Assembly (NCBI RefSeq): GCF_003261585.1
Contig: NZ_POVU01000001.1
Span: 248,001-312,000 of the forward strand
Direction of reading: 5' to 3'
DNA from: Acinetobacter sp. MB5
GTDB lineage: Bacteria; Pseudomonadota; Gammaproteobacteria; Pseudomonadales; Moraxellaceae
DNA length: 64,000 bases
In this document: one piece after another, positions 52,866 through 61,787 of the stretch
Layout: each line of letters starts with the position of its first letter
Numbering within the stretch: position 1 is the first letter of the stretch
Notes under the pieces: model-generated
The model's input: the letters and a program-made list of their open reading frames with translations, nothing else
Told to the model about the DNA's origin: nothing
The model's database searches: none
Translations under genes and position numbers: made by a program

Positions 52866-53770
52866 GTCTACTCAGCCAATTTACTGCATCTGAAAGTACC
52901 GTAATTGATGGTAAAGCCACCGCTGCACAGGTCCTCGAAGAAGTGAAACATGATGTCGTCGCATTACAGCAGCAAGGCATTAGTCCTTGCCTCGCTGTGG
53001 TGTTGGTTGGTGAAGACCCTGCCAGTCAGGTCTATGTGCGTAACAAAGTCGAAAAAGCCCTGATGGTTGGCATCCGTTCACTGGAATTCCGCTTCCCTGC
53101 TGAACTGAGCCAAACAGAACTGCTTGCCAAAATTGATGAACTCAATGCTGATCAAAGCGTACACGGCATTTTAGTACAGCTACCATTGCCAAAACATATC
53201 GACGAAATCGCTGTTTTGGAACGGATTGATCCGAAAAAAGATGTCGATGGTTTCCACAGTGAAAATGTTGGTGGTTTAAGTCAGGGACGTGATGTGCTCA
53301 CCCCGTGTACGCCAACAGGTTGTATTCGCCTGCTAAAAGACACTTTGGGTGATTTATCTGGGCTACACGCAGTTGTGGTTGGACGTTCCAATATTGTCGG
53401 CAAACCGATGGCGGCTTTACTGCTCAAGGAAAACTGCACTGTCACTGTGGTGCATTCCAAAAGTCAGGATTTAGCACAGCTTTGTCAGTTGGGTGACATT
53501 GTTGTTGCGGCAGTCGGACGCCCACGCATGATCAATGCGTCTTATTTAAAAGCAGATGCAGTCGTGATTGATGTTGGCATTAACCGCATTCAGGAAAATG
53601 GCAAGAACCGTCTGGTCGGCGATGTGGACTATGAAGATGTCCTGCCAATGGTCAGTGCCATTACCCCTGTCCCTGGTGGTGTTGGCCCAATGACCATTGC
53701 CTACCTCATGAAAAATACCGTCCATGCCGCACAGTTGCAGCATGCACAAACCCATTCAACTTCCGTTTAA
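52862..53770 (+). CDS. folD: Methylene-THF dehydrogenase/cyclohydrolase FolD
   Basis: This 302 aa bifunctional enzyme oxidises 5,10-methylene-THF to methenyl-THF (NADP) and hydrolyses it to 10-formyl-THF. Motifs: [17 protein letters not shown] with the catalytic Lys, [38 protein letters not shown] (NADP site) and [17 protein letters not shown]. Its place in a catabolic operon between purU and the oxidase genes argues that it is a dedicated copy for methyl-group oxidation. A housekeeping copy is not in the window. Confidence 0.93.
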   Translation: MSLLSQFTASESTVIDGKATAAQVLEEVKHDVVALQQQGISPCLAVVLVGEDPASQVYVRNKVEKALMVGIRSLEFRFPAELSQTELLAKIDELNADQSVHGILVQLPLPKHIDEIAVLERIDPKKDVDGFHSENVGGLSQGRDVLTPCTPTGCIRLLKDTLGDLSGLHAVVVGRSNIVGKPMAALLLKENCTVTVVHSKSQDLAQLCQLGDIVVAAVGRPRMINASYLKADAVVIDVGINRIQENGKNRLVGDVDYEDVLPMVSAITPVPGGVGPMTIAYLMKNTVHAAQLQHAQTHSTSV

Positions 53771-53797
53771 GTCAATGCCGAGCGCTGTGGAGGACTC

Positions 53798-55036
53798 ATG
53801 CCATTTAGTCTACTGAAATATGGATTAAGTTCTGAATATCCTGTCGAAGTGGATTTACCTCCACCGACAGCTTTGAAACCGCACTATGATGTGGTGATTA
53901 TTGGTGGTGGTGGGCATGGTCTTGCAACAGCCTACTACCTGTCTAAATATCACGGTATTACCAATATTGCGGTTTTAGAAAAAGCCTATTTAGGTGGAGG
54001 AAATACTGCACGTAATACTGCCGTGATTCGCTCCAACTACCTAACTTCTGAAGGCGTCGAGTTTTATTCAGAATCGGTCAAAATGTTTAAAAATCTCTCC
54101 AACGAGTTTGATTTCAACATTATGTACTCTGAGCGCGGACAGCTCACACTGGCACACACCGACTCGACTGTACGTGCTTTCCGTCAACGTGCCGAAGTCA
54201 ACAAGCATTTTGGTGGTCGTACTGAAATGCTGGATCGTCAACAGATTAAAGAACTCGTGCCTTGCTTAAATCTCGATCCTGCACATTTGCCTGTATTGGC
54301 TGGGCTTTGGCATATCGATGGGGCAACTGCGCGTCACGATGCTGTGGCTTGGGGTTATGCCAAAGAAGCGGCAAAACGTGGTGTAGAAATTCATCAGCTG
54401 ACCGAAGTACAAGATTTGGTGATTGAGAACAACAAAATCAAAGCCATTAAAACCAATCGTGGCACAGTGCAATGTGGCTGTGCCGTTCAGGCGATTGCGG
54501 GGGCATCTTCGATTTTGATGGCAAAAGCCAAAATCCGTGCGCCAATTCAGACTTTCCCGTTACAAGCCATGGTTTCTCAGCCATTTAAACCGTTCCTGAC
54601 ACCTTTGGTCAGTTCATCGGCTTTGCACTGTTATGTGCAACAAACCAGCCGCGGCGAAATTGTATTTGGTGGTGGTTCCGATCCATACCCGCTGTATAAC
54701 ACCCGTTCAACATTGGACTTGAAAGAAAGTTTGCTGGCACATGCCATTGAAATGTTCCCGTTCATGGCAAATGTCAAACTCATGCGCCAATGGGCAGGGA
54801 TTACCGACATGACTCCTGACTACAGCCCGATTATGGGGAAATCCCCTGTAGACAATTACTACCTCGATGCTGGCTGGGGCACATGGGGCTTTAAAGCCAC
54901 GCCTATCTGCGGCAAGACCATGGCGGAACTGGTGGCAACAGGCAAAACCCCTCGCCTGATTGAACCTTTTGCACTGGAACGTTTCAGCACCTTCCAGCAA
55001 GTCAACGAAATGGGCGCAACAGCAGCAAGCCACTAA
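53798..55036 (+). CDS. SoxB/MgdA-like subunit (FAD oxidoreductase, DAO family)
   Basis: This 412 aa protein has the FAD-binding DVVIIGGGGHGLATAYYL at residues 30-47 and ARNTAVIRSNYLTSEGVEFY near residue 77, where the covalent-FMN/active-site region of beta subunits lies. LRQWAGITDMTPDYSPIMG is matched near residue 330 as MRQWAGITDMTPDYSPIM. It holds the amine-oxidising site of heterotetrameric sarcosine oxidase and of the related N-methylglutamate dehydrogenase. A GGAGG site lies 5 bp before the ATG. Order B-D-A-G follows. Confidence 0.9.
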   Translation: MPFSLLKYGLSSEYPVEVDLPPPTALKPHYDVVIIGGGGHGLATAYYLSKYHGITNIAVLEKAYLGGGNTARNTAVIRSNYLTSEGVEFYSESVKMFKNLSNEFDFNIMYSERGQLTLAHTDSTVRAFRQRAEVNKHFGGRTEMLDRQQIKELVPCLNLDPAHLPVLAGLWHIDGATARHDAVAWGYAKEAAKRGVEIHQLTEVQDLVIENNKIKAIKTNRGTVQCGCAVQAIAGASSILMAKAKIRAPIQTFPLQAMVSQPFKPFLTPLVSSSALHCYVQQTSRGEIVFGGGSDPYPLYNTRSTLDLKESLLAHAIEMFPFMANVKLMRQWAGITDMTPDYSPIMGKSPVDNYYLDAGWGTWGFKATPICGKTMAELVATGKTPRLIEPFALERFSTFQQVNEMGATAASH

Positions 55037-55046
55037 GGAGAATCTG

Positions 55047-55364
55047 ATGAAAATTATGCCTTGTCCACTCAATGGTCCACGCAATATCAGTGAATTTGTC
55101 TATGGTGGCGAACTCAAAGAGATGCCTGACCAGAACCACTGTAGCGATTTAGAGTGGGCAGATTATGTCTTTAACTGCGACAACCTTGCAGGTGTAGTGC
55201 GTGAATGGTGGATGCATGCCCCGAGCAGTTACTGGTTTATTGCTGAACGTAACACCATCACCGATGAAATTTTAAAAACCTATGACCCCAAAGAGCTGTT
55301 TCAGCAACGGGTCGAATTTAGTGAAAGCAGCCCATCTTCAGTTCACAAGGAGTCTTTGACATGA
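55047..55364 (+). CDS. SoxD/MgdB-like delta subunit, variant zinc site
   Basis: This 105 aa protein is counted from the ATG at 55047 with AAGGAG upstream. The N-terminus MKIMPCPLNGPRNISEF keeps one Cys (residue 6), but the second Cys of the CxxC pair of classical SoxD is Asn9. In the EWWMHAPSSYWF segment His57 is kept while the expected Cys is Ser. Two of four zinc ligands of the S. maltophilia-type subunit are thus absent. This CPLNGPRN form is, as far as I recall, the one found in N-methylglutamate dehydrogenase operons. Its stop overlaps the alpha-subunit start. Confidence 0.85.
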   Translation: MKIMPCPLNGPRNISEFVYGGELKEMPDQNHCSDLEWADYVFNCDNLAGVVREWWMHAPSSYWFIAERNTITDEILKTYDPKELFQQRVEFSESSPSSVHKESLT

Positions 55365-58261
55365 ACCGATTACCTCTCCCTTATGGGCTGTTAATCAATC
55401 GCCAACAGCCTGTCGAATTTGAATTTGACCACAGCCGTTTCCAAGGCTTTGCAGGTGACAGTATTGCCAGTGCACTTGTCGCCAACCAACGCTGGATCAT
55501 GTCACGCTCATTTAAATATCACCGTCCACGCGCACCGCTGACCATGGCAGGACAAGATGCCAATACCTTGGTACAACTGCCTGAAGAAGCCAATGTGCTT
55601 GCCGATACCACAGTGATCAAACCAAATATGCAGGTCACTGGACAAAACTTTTCGGGTTCACTCTTAAAAGACTCCGATGCCTTTTTGGGTAAATTCTCCA
55701 AATTTATGCCTGTCGGGTTTTACTATCGCTCTTTCTATAAACCGAAGGGCGCTTGGAAACTGTGGGAACCCCTGATTCGTAAAAAAGCAGGCTTGGGTAT
55801 TCTTGATCTGAACTTTCAGCCTGAATATTACGACAAAGCCTATTTGTTTACCGATGTTGCCATTATTGGTGCAGGCCCTGCGGGTTTACAAGCCGCGCTG
55901 ACCGCAGCAGAGTTAGGTGCAAAAGTTTTACTGGTTGAACAAGAGAAAATCTTGGGCGGCAGTCTGAACTATGCACGTCTGGATGCTTCAGGCAAGAAAG
56001 CCGCTGAAATCAAACAACGTTTGGTGAGTGCGGTTGAACGCCATCCACAGATTACGGTACTCACTGAAGCCACTTGTAATGCATGGTTTACCGACCATTA
56101 TTTGCCAATTATTCAAGGCAAACGCATGTACAAAGTCCGTTCAGCGCAATGTATTGTGGCGAGCGGTAGCTTCGATCAACCTGTGATTTTCCGTAACAAT
56201 GACTTGCCTGGTGTCATTCTATCGAGCGCAGCACAACGCCTGATGAAACTCTATGCAGTGAAACCTGCCCAAACCGTGGTGGTGCTCACTGGGCATGATG
56301 ATGGTTATTTGACTGCACTGGATTTGGCTGAAGCAGGTGTCAACGTTAAAGCTGTGGTGGATATGCGCCCGGTGGCATCGGATACCAGCTTGTTAAGTGC
56401 GGTCAAAGCCAAAGGCATTCCCTGCCATTTGAGTAGTACTGTCTATGAAGCCTTACACAGCAGTGGCATGCAGCACCTGACGGGTGTAGATGTGCGCCGT
56501 ATTGTGGCTGAAGGTCAAGTCGATGCTCACGCTCAGAAAATTGACTGTCACGTGCTGTGCATGTCGGCAGGTTACATGCCTGTATATCAGTTGCTCTGTC
56601 AGGCAGGTGGCAAACTCAGTTATGACGATCAAAAGGCTGCCTTTAAAATTTCAGGCTTGCCAAAAGGCTTGTTGATTACTGGTTCGGTCAATGGCATTCA
56701 CCAGATTGAGCATGTTTTACAAGATGCCAGCTACATTGCCCAAGTTGCGGTGGCTGCTTTACGTGGTGAAGATGCAAGTCAAATTGCTGCGCCAAACTTT
56801 AAAGAAAGCTCAATGAATTTTCCTTGGCCGATCTTTGAACATCCTAAAGGTAAGGAATTTGTCGATTTCGATGAAGACCTGCAAATTCGCGACATTGTGA
56901 ATGCAACCAAAAGTGGTTATCGCGATGTGCAACTGGTTAAACGCTTTTCGACTGTGGGGATGGGACCGTCTCAAGGACGTCATTCTGCACTGCCAACCGC
57001 ACGTTTGGTGGCAAAATCCACCCAACGCAGTGTTAGTGAAACAGGTGTGACGACAGCCCGTCCTCCGTTTACGGTCGAGAAACTGGCACATGTTGCGGGG
57101 CGCGGCTTCGACCCATTTCGCCAAACCCCAATGCATGCTCGCCACCTTGCTGCGGGTGCAAAAATGATGCCTGCGGGCAACTGGCAACGTCCTGCATTTT
57201 ATGGCAATCCTGAACAACGCCTGCAACACATTGCTCGTGAAGTGCTCAACGTGCATCAGAATGTCGGCATGATTGATGTGTCTACCCTCGGTGGTTTGGA
57301 TGTCCGTGGGCCAGACAGCGCCGAGTTCTTAAATCGTCTCTATACCTTTGGTTTCGCCAAACTTGCGGTTGGAAAAACCCGTTATGCGGTCATGGCAAAT
57401 GAACATGGCGTGGTGATTGACGATGGTGTAGCTGCACGCCTGAGCGACAACCATTTTTATGTGACTGCAACCACCAGTGGTGTCGATCGAATTTATCAGC
57501 AAATGTTGAAATGGAATGCCCAATGGCGTCTCAGTGTCGATATCGCCAATGTCACTACTGCCCTTGCTGCACTCAATATTGCGGGGCCAAATTCACGCCA
57601 AGTGATGCAGAAAGTCTGTCAGGACGTGGACTTGTCCAATGCAGCATTCCCTTATTTGGGTGTCCGTACTGGCACGATTCATGGCATTCCTGTACGGATT
57701 TTACGGGTTGGTTTTGTCGGTGAACTCGGCTATGAAATCCATTTCCCTGCACGTTTTGGCGAGTATATGTGGGACACTCTGATGCAGGCAGGTCAGCTAT
57801 TTAACATGCAGCCATTTGGGGTAGAAAGCCAGCGTTTACTGCGTCTTGAAAAAGGTCACATTATCATTAGCCAAGACACCGACGGTATGACTCATCCACA
57901 AGAAGTCGATTTGGGCTGGGCAGTGGCACGCAAAAAACCGTGGTTTGTCGGCAAACGCTCCATTGCGATTTTGGAAGCTCAGCCATTGAAACGCAAACTG
58001 GTGGCCTTTGAACTGGACAAGCATCAGACTCAGCCGCTTGAAGGGCATATTGTTCTCAATGGTGACAAGATCACAGGCAACATTACCTCGTGTGAATACT
58101 CACCAACGCTCGACAAGATTATTGGCTTGGCCTATGTCGGCATTGAACAAAGTGAAATCGGACAAAATTTCCCGATTCGGGTAGAACACGGTGCAATGGT
58201 GCAAGCCAAAGTCGTCAAAGCGCCTTTTTATGATCCAGACAACCAACGGCAGGAGGTTTGA
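55361..58261 (+). CDS. SoxA/MgdC-like alpha subunit (NAD and folate binding)
   Basis: This 966 aa protein is organised in order as an N-terminal ferredoxin-like fold without Cys ligands (RSFKYHRPRAPLTMAGQDAN region, residues 45-70), an NAD-binding domain with DVAIIGAGPAGLQAALTAAE near residue 165, a second nucleotide domain, and a C-terminal GcvT-like half (SGYRDVQLVKRFSTVGMG, then VGELGYEIHFPARFGEYMW near residue 785). The GcvT half passes the released methyl group to THF, forming methylene-THF. Both sarcosine oxidase alpha and MgdC have this layout. It overlaps both neighbours by 4 bp. Confidence 0.9.
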   Translation: MNRLPLPYGLLINRQQPVEFEFDHSRFQGFAGDSIASALVANQRWIMSRSFKYHRPRAPLTMAGQDANTLVQLPEEANVLADTTVIKPNMQVTGQNFSGSLLKDSDAFLGKFSKFMPVGFYYRSFYKPKGAWKLWEPLIRKKAGLGILDLNFQPEYYDKAYLFTDVAIIGAGPAGLQAALTAAELGAKVLLVEQEKILGGSLNYARLDASGKKAAEIKQRLVSAVERHPQITVLTEATCNAWFTDHYLPIIQGKRMYKVRSAQCIVASGSFDQPVIFRNNDLPGVILSSAAQRLMKLYAVKPAQTVVVLTGHDDGYLTALDLAEAGVNVKAVVDMRPVASDTSLLSAVKAKGIPCHLSSTVYEALHSSGMQHLTGVDVRRIVAEGQVDAHAQKIDCHVLCMSAGYMPVYQLLCQAGGKLSYDDQKAAFKISGLPKGLLITGSVNGIHQIEHVLQDASYIAQVAVAALRGEDASQIAAPNFKESSMNFPWPIFEHPKGKEFVDFDEDLQIRDIVNATKSGYRDVQLVKRFSTVGMGPSQGRHSALPTARLVAKSTQRSVSETGVTTARPPFTVEKLAHVAGRGFDPFRQTPMHARHLAAGAKMMPAGNWQRPAFYGNPEQRLQHIAREVLNVHQNVGMIDVSTLGGLDVRGPDSAEFLNRLYTFGFAKLAVGKTRYAVMANEHGVVIDDGVAARLSDNHFYVTATTSGVDRIYQQMLKWNAQWRLSVDIANVTTALAALNIAGPNSRQVMQKVCQDVDLSNAAFPYLGVRTGTIHGIPVRILRVGFVGELGYEIHFPARFGEYMWDTLMQAGQLFNMQPFGVESQRLLRLEKGHIIISQDTDGMTHPQEVDLGWAVARKKPWFVGKRSIAILEAQPLKRKLVAFELDKHQTQPLEGHIVLNGDKITGNITSCEYSPTLDKIIGLAYVGIEQSEIGQNFPIRVEHGAMVQAKVVKAPFYDPDNQRQEV

Positions 58262-58926
58262 TGATGCAAACTCTAGCAACAGAACGCAGCCCGATTGCAC
58301 AACAACCTTACAATGCTTTTGGGCGGAGCAAACGCGAATTTTTAAGCGAAGCGACATCACAGGCGGAACGTAAAATTCAGCACTGTGCGGTGGTGGATCT
58401 GACCAATTTGTCCCGTGTCGGTTTTCGTGGCATAGACAGTGCAGCCTACTTACACCAGTTTGGTTTTAGTCTGCCTGAACGTCCAAACCATGCACTTGCA
58501 CAGGTTGATGGTAGCTGGATTGCCCGCCTGTCGATGACTGAATATTTAGTTTTAGGCAGCCTGCATGATTTTGGTGATCGGGTTGCCCAACTCGAAAACG
58601 ACTGGCAGTACGATGAGCAATATGCCAACTATTTACTGCCTCGTCAGGACAGTCATGCATGGATTCAACTCACAGGTCAGTTCAATACTGAAATTATGGC
58701 AAAACTCTGTGCGGTTGATTTATCACCTGAAGCCTTTGCCGTCGGTAAAGTGGCACAAACCTCGGTGGGACGGGTCAATGCCATTGTGATGAATGTCGGC
58801 GATCAGCAAACCCAAAAACTGAATATCTTATGTGACCGTGCCGCAGCACTTTATTTGTGGCAAGTTCTGCAAGATGCCATTTCTGAATTTGGCGGTGAGA
58901 TAAGCGGGATTGAAGGGCTAATTTAA
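58258..58926 (+). CDS. SoxG/MgdD-like gamma subunit
   Basis: This 222 aa protein has a GcvT-related fold: HCAVVDLTNLSRVGFRGI near residue 42, LPERPNHALAQVDGSWIARL and AWIQLTGQF. It packs against the alpha subunit near the folate channel. Start at 58258 (ATGATG) overlaps the alpha stop. It is the last of the four complex genes; a terminator-like hairpin begins 17 bp after its stop. Confidence 0.87.
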   Translation: MMMQTLATERSPIAQQPYNAFGRSKREFLSEATSQAERKIQHCAVVDLTNLSRVGFRGIDSAAYLHQFGFSLPERPNHALAQVDGSWIARLSMTEYLVLGSLHDFGDRVAQLENDWQYDEQYANYLLPRQDSHAWIQLTGQFNTEIMAKLCAVDLSPEAFAVGKVAQTSVGRVNAIVMNVGDQQTQKLNILCDRAAALYLWQVLQDAISEFGGEISGIEGLI

Positions 58927-58933
58927 ATCATAA

Positions 58934-59329
<396 letters not shown>

Positions 59330-59384
59330 GTTGAGTCTTGCATTCGTCCGTCAGACTTGTTTAACGCTTTGGGTTGTTTTTCAT

Positions 59385-59459
59385 TAGACTTCTTTGATTC
59401 ATATTGATTTGTATTTTTCTCATTCGAATATGAAATACGGCGCCGTAAAAAGAAGTCTA
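59385..59459. repeat. 75-bp nested inverted-repeat element
   Basis: Outer arms TAGACTTCTTT (59385-59395) and AAAGAAGTCTA (59449-59459) match perfectly. Inside are TTCATATT (59398-59405) / AATATGAA (59427-59434) and the 12-bp palindrome TACGGCGCCGTA (59436-59447). The outer ends equal those of the 111-bp element at 18353-18463. It lies in the 3' flank of the PII gene. Confidence 0.6.
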
Positions 59460-59512
59460 TTCATCTCCTGATTTCTATTTTGTAGATTCTGACTTCATCG
59501 AGCACAAACACA

Positions 59513-60109
59513 ATGAACTGGTTAGCTGCTGCACCGATCCTTTAACATGGCAACATTCGTCTTGAACCGTTAAGTATCGAACACACCCAAGGTTTAGTCG
59601 ATGCCACACAAGATGGCGAACTATGGTATATCCGCGTAACATCCGCACCCCATCCCGATCAGGTTATCGCGTATATTGAACAAGCCTTGCAGCAATGTGA
59701 ACAGCAACAACGCCAAGCCTTTTCCGTTATTAACACGCAAACAGGCAAGGTACTTGGAACCACCAGTTATCACGATATTGTGCCGAACATTCAACGACTT
59801 GAAATTGGCTATACATGGTATGCAGCTTCAGTACAGCGCACTCATGTGAATACCACCTGTAAATTCCTGCTGTTAAGCCATGCCTTTGAAGATCTAAACG
59901 CGCAGCTTGTGGGCTTTCGTACCGATAATTTTAATTACCGCAGTCAACGTGCGATTGAGCGTCTAGGTGCAAAAAAAGATGGCGTACTGCGTCATCATCA
60001 ACTACGTAAAGATGGCACAGTACGCGATACTGTCATGTACAGTATTCGCGCTGGGGAATGGGCAGAGATCAAAGCACATTTGCAGGATTTATTGCAGAAA
60101 GCGCATTAA
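59513..60109 (+). pseudogene. GNAT (RimJ-like) acetyltransferase gene with in-frame stop
   Basis: The frame opens at ATG 59513 (MNWLAAAPIL) and is broken by TAA at 59543-59545, codon 11. The same frame then continues without a gap as HGNIRLEPLSIEHTQGLVDA and on to a normal stop at 60107-60109. The downstream part shows the RimJ/RimL-like pattern (RLEIGYTWYAASVQRTHVNT, NYRSQRAIERLGAKKDGVL). A Gln or Lys codon changed to TAA by one base is the simplest cause. Translation from an internal start would give at most an N-terminally shortened protein. Confidence 0.8.
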
Positions 60110-60159
60110 GTTTTTGAGATAAAGAAACCTGCGCATTCAAGTTTCTTGAATTATAGCGA

Positions 60160-60726
60160 TCAAATATCATCTTGCGGATCGAATGGTGTCTGCAAAATCA
60201 ACTGATAAAAATCGACATCTAGCCAGCGCCCAAACTTAAAACCCACCTGTGGAAATGTGCCTGAGTGTTCAAAACCTAAACGGTGATGCAAGGCAATACT
60301 TGCTTGATTGCTCGCATCAATACAGCCGATCAGTACATGCACCTGCCCATTTTGTTTAGCACGCTCAATCAAGGCTTGCAGTAGCAACTTTCCTAAACCA
60401 CGCCCACGCTGTTCATGCTGAATATAAATGCTATGTTCAACCGTATATTTATAGGCAGGAAATGCACGGAAACTGCCCCAACTGGCAAAGCCGAGTAGAT
60501 TACCATCGATATCCACTGCACCAATCACTGGAAAACCATGTTCACGTTTATGGGCAAACCATGCCTGCATGTTTTCCAAGGTTCGTGGTTTGTAGTCATA
60601 GAGTGCCGTTGAGTTTAAAATCGCTTCATTAAAAATATCCAAAATCGCTTGGGCATGTTCAGCTTCATTACATTCAATCAGTTGGATATTTTGACTTTCG
60701 TCCATAGTATGTATTCCTGTTGTCAT
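60160..60726 (-). CDS. GNAT acetyltransferase, phosphinothricin N-acetyltransferase type
   Basis: This protein of 188 aa (or 181 from MDESQN at 60705, which has a better AGGA site) has the acetyl-CoA loop EQRGRGLGKLLLQALIERAK near residue 105 in part (QRGRGLGKLL), NSTALYDYKPRTLENMQAW near residue 37 and LGFEHSGTFPQVGFKFGRW near 155, all typical of the Pat/Bar-like group. Natural substrates are methionine sulfoximine or sulfone and similar compounds. The first ATG overlaps the stop of the XRE-cupin gene, so the two form an operon. Confidence 0.87.
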   Translation of the reverse strand: MTTGIHTMDESQNIQLIECNEAEHAQAILDIFNEAILNSTALYDYKPRTLENMQAWFAHKREHGFPVIGAVDIDGNLLGFASWGSFRAFPAYKYTVEHSIYIQHEQRGRGLGKLLLQALIERAKQNGQVHVLIGCIDASNQASIALHHRLGFEHSGTFPQVGFKFGRWLDVDFYQLILQTPFDPQDDI

Positions 60727-61304
60727 TACACTTCACACACCGCTACCAAGTAGCGGGCTTCATCTGCGGTGGAATTTTGAAAAACAATGGGTTGATTCAG
60801 CTGAATGGACAAGCAATCACCTTGCTGCAAGGTATAGCTCTGCTCGCCTAAGTGAATCTGCATTTGCCCATGCAGCAACCAGATTTGTTGGTAAACCTTG
60901 ACCTCACGCGGCACGAAATCATAGGCAACCTGCGTATGTGCAGGGAAAGTGACTTCCACCAGTTGCATGGGCGATGCCACACTCACGGGTGATAAATTAC
61001 GTCGTAAATAACCCGATGCAGGATCACGCCACTGACTTTGCTGCTCATAACGTAATAATGGTTGAGGTTGATTCGCTAAAGTATCAAAGACAAATAAACT
61101 GGCTAAGGAAACATCCAACGCTGCGGCAAGCTTCTCTAAAATCACTGCGGTAGGACTGGTTGCAGCACGTTCGATCAGGGAAATACTGGAACGACTGACC
61201 CCGCTTCGTGCCGCCAACTGATCGAGCGAATAACCTTTGGCAAGGCGTAGTTCACGAATATGCTGGGCAATGTGCTGATTGATATCAGGTTGCTGATCGC
61301 TCAT
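60726..61304 (-). CDS. XRE-family regulator with C-terminal cupin domain
   Basis: This 192 aa protein has a helix-turn-helix at residues 12-65 (YSLDQLAARSGVSRSSISL) and a cupin sensor domain at 110-190 (QIWLLHGQMQIHLGEQSYTLQQGDCLSIQ in parts). Regulators of this layout (SutR/PuuR-like) respond to small metabolites. It probably controls its own operon with the acetyltransferase; the adjacent demethylase genes are a further possible target but no operator was identified. Confidence 0.88.
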   Translation of the reverse strand: MSDQQPDINQHIAQHIRELRLAKGYSLDQLAARSGVSRSSISLIERAATSPTAVILEKLAAALDVSLASLFVFDTLANQPQPLLRYEQQSQWRDPASGYLRRNLSPVSVASPMQLVEVTFPAHTQVAYDFVPREVKVYQQIWLLHGQMQIHLGEQSYTLQQGDCLSIQLNQPIVFQNSTADEARYLVAVCEV

Positions 61305-61450
61305 AACACCCCTTTCATTTTTAATATAATAGAATTTATATCCAATATACTAGAATATAAAAATCAGATGCAAGTGAATTTTGGATGGTTTTTTTATTCA
61401 TTGAATGTCTTGAAATGCTTAGGCTATTTAAATCACTAATCAACACCCAT

Positions 61451-61478
61451 AAAAAAATCCTGCTTGATGTAGGATTTT
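61451..61478 (-). terminator. Terminator downstream of the GcvT-like gene
   Basis: AAAATCCT / AGGATTTT with a 9-base loop and a T-run on the minus strand; it lies after the leftward GcvT-like gene and before the XRE-cupin promoter. Confidence 0.65.
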
Positions 61479-61652
61479 GATATGAAAAATTAGAATTAGC
61501 CCGAATTTAATATAAAATTTATATACATAATAAGATATGTAGAAACGTCAGTTGCATGTCTGAGGTCAGGACTGCATTTTTAAAATATAGTTTTTCAATA
61601 TATCAACACAATGATGGTTTTTGACCGAGTTTGCAACTGACAAATGGTTTTG

Positions 61653-61678
61653 CCTACTTTTCCCGAAAGAAAAGTAGG
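61653..61678. repeat. Perfect 10-bp inverted repeat
   Basis: CCTACTTTTC (61653-61662) and GAAAAGTAGG (61669-61678) with a CCGAAA loop, 110 bp after the GcvT-like gene. There is no T-run; the form suggests an intergenic repeat or RNA-stabilising hairpin. Confidence 0.5.
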
Positions 61679-61787
61679 TCTAGCTGAAGGCTATTGCTGA
61701 AATATGAGTCAAACTAATAAGACTCTGTCATCATAGTTTATTTATTTTTAATATATTTAGGAAAAACGATCACCTAACTTAGATAAA

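Larger units (their letters stand above)
61305..61787. other. 480-bp intergenic region with two hairpins
   Basis: No gene is seen. It holds the promoter of the XRE-cupin gene at its left, a terminator at 61451-61478 and a perfect 10-bp hairpin at 61653-61678 (CCTACTTTTC / GAAAAGTAGG). The rest is AT-rich. Confidence 0.5.
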
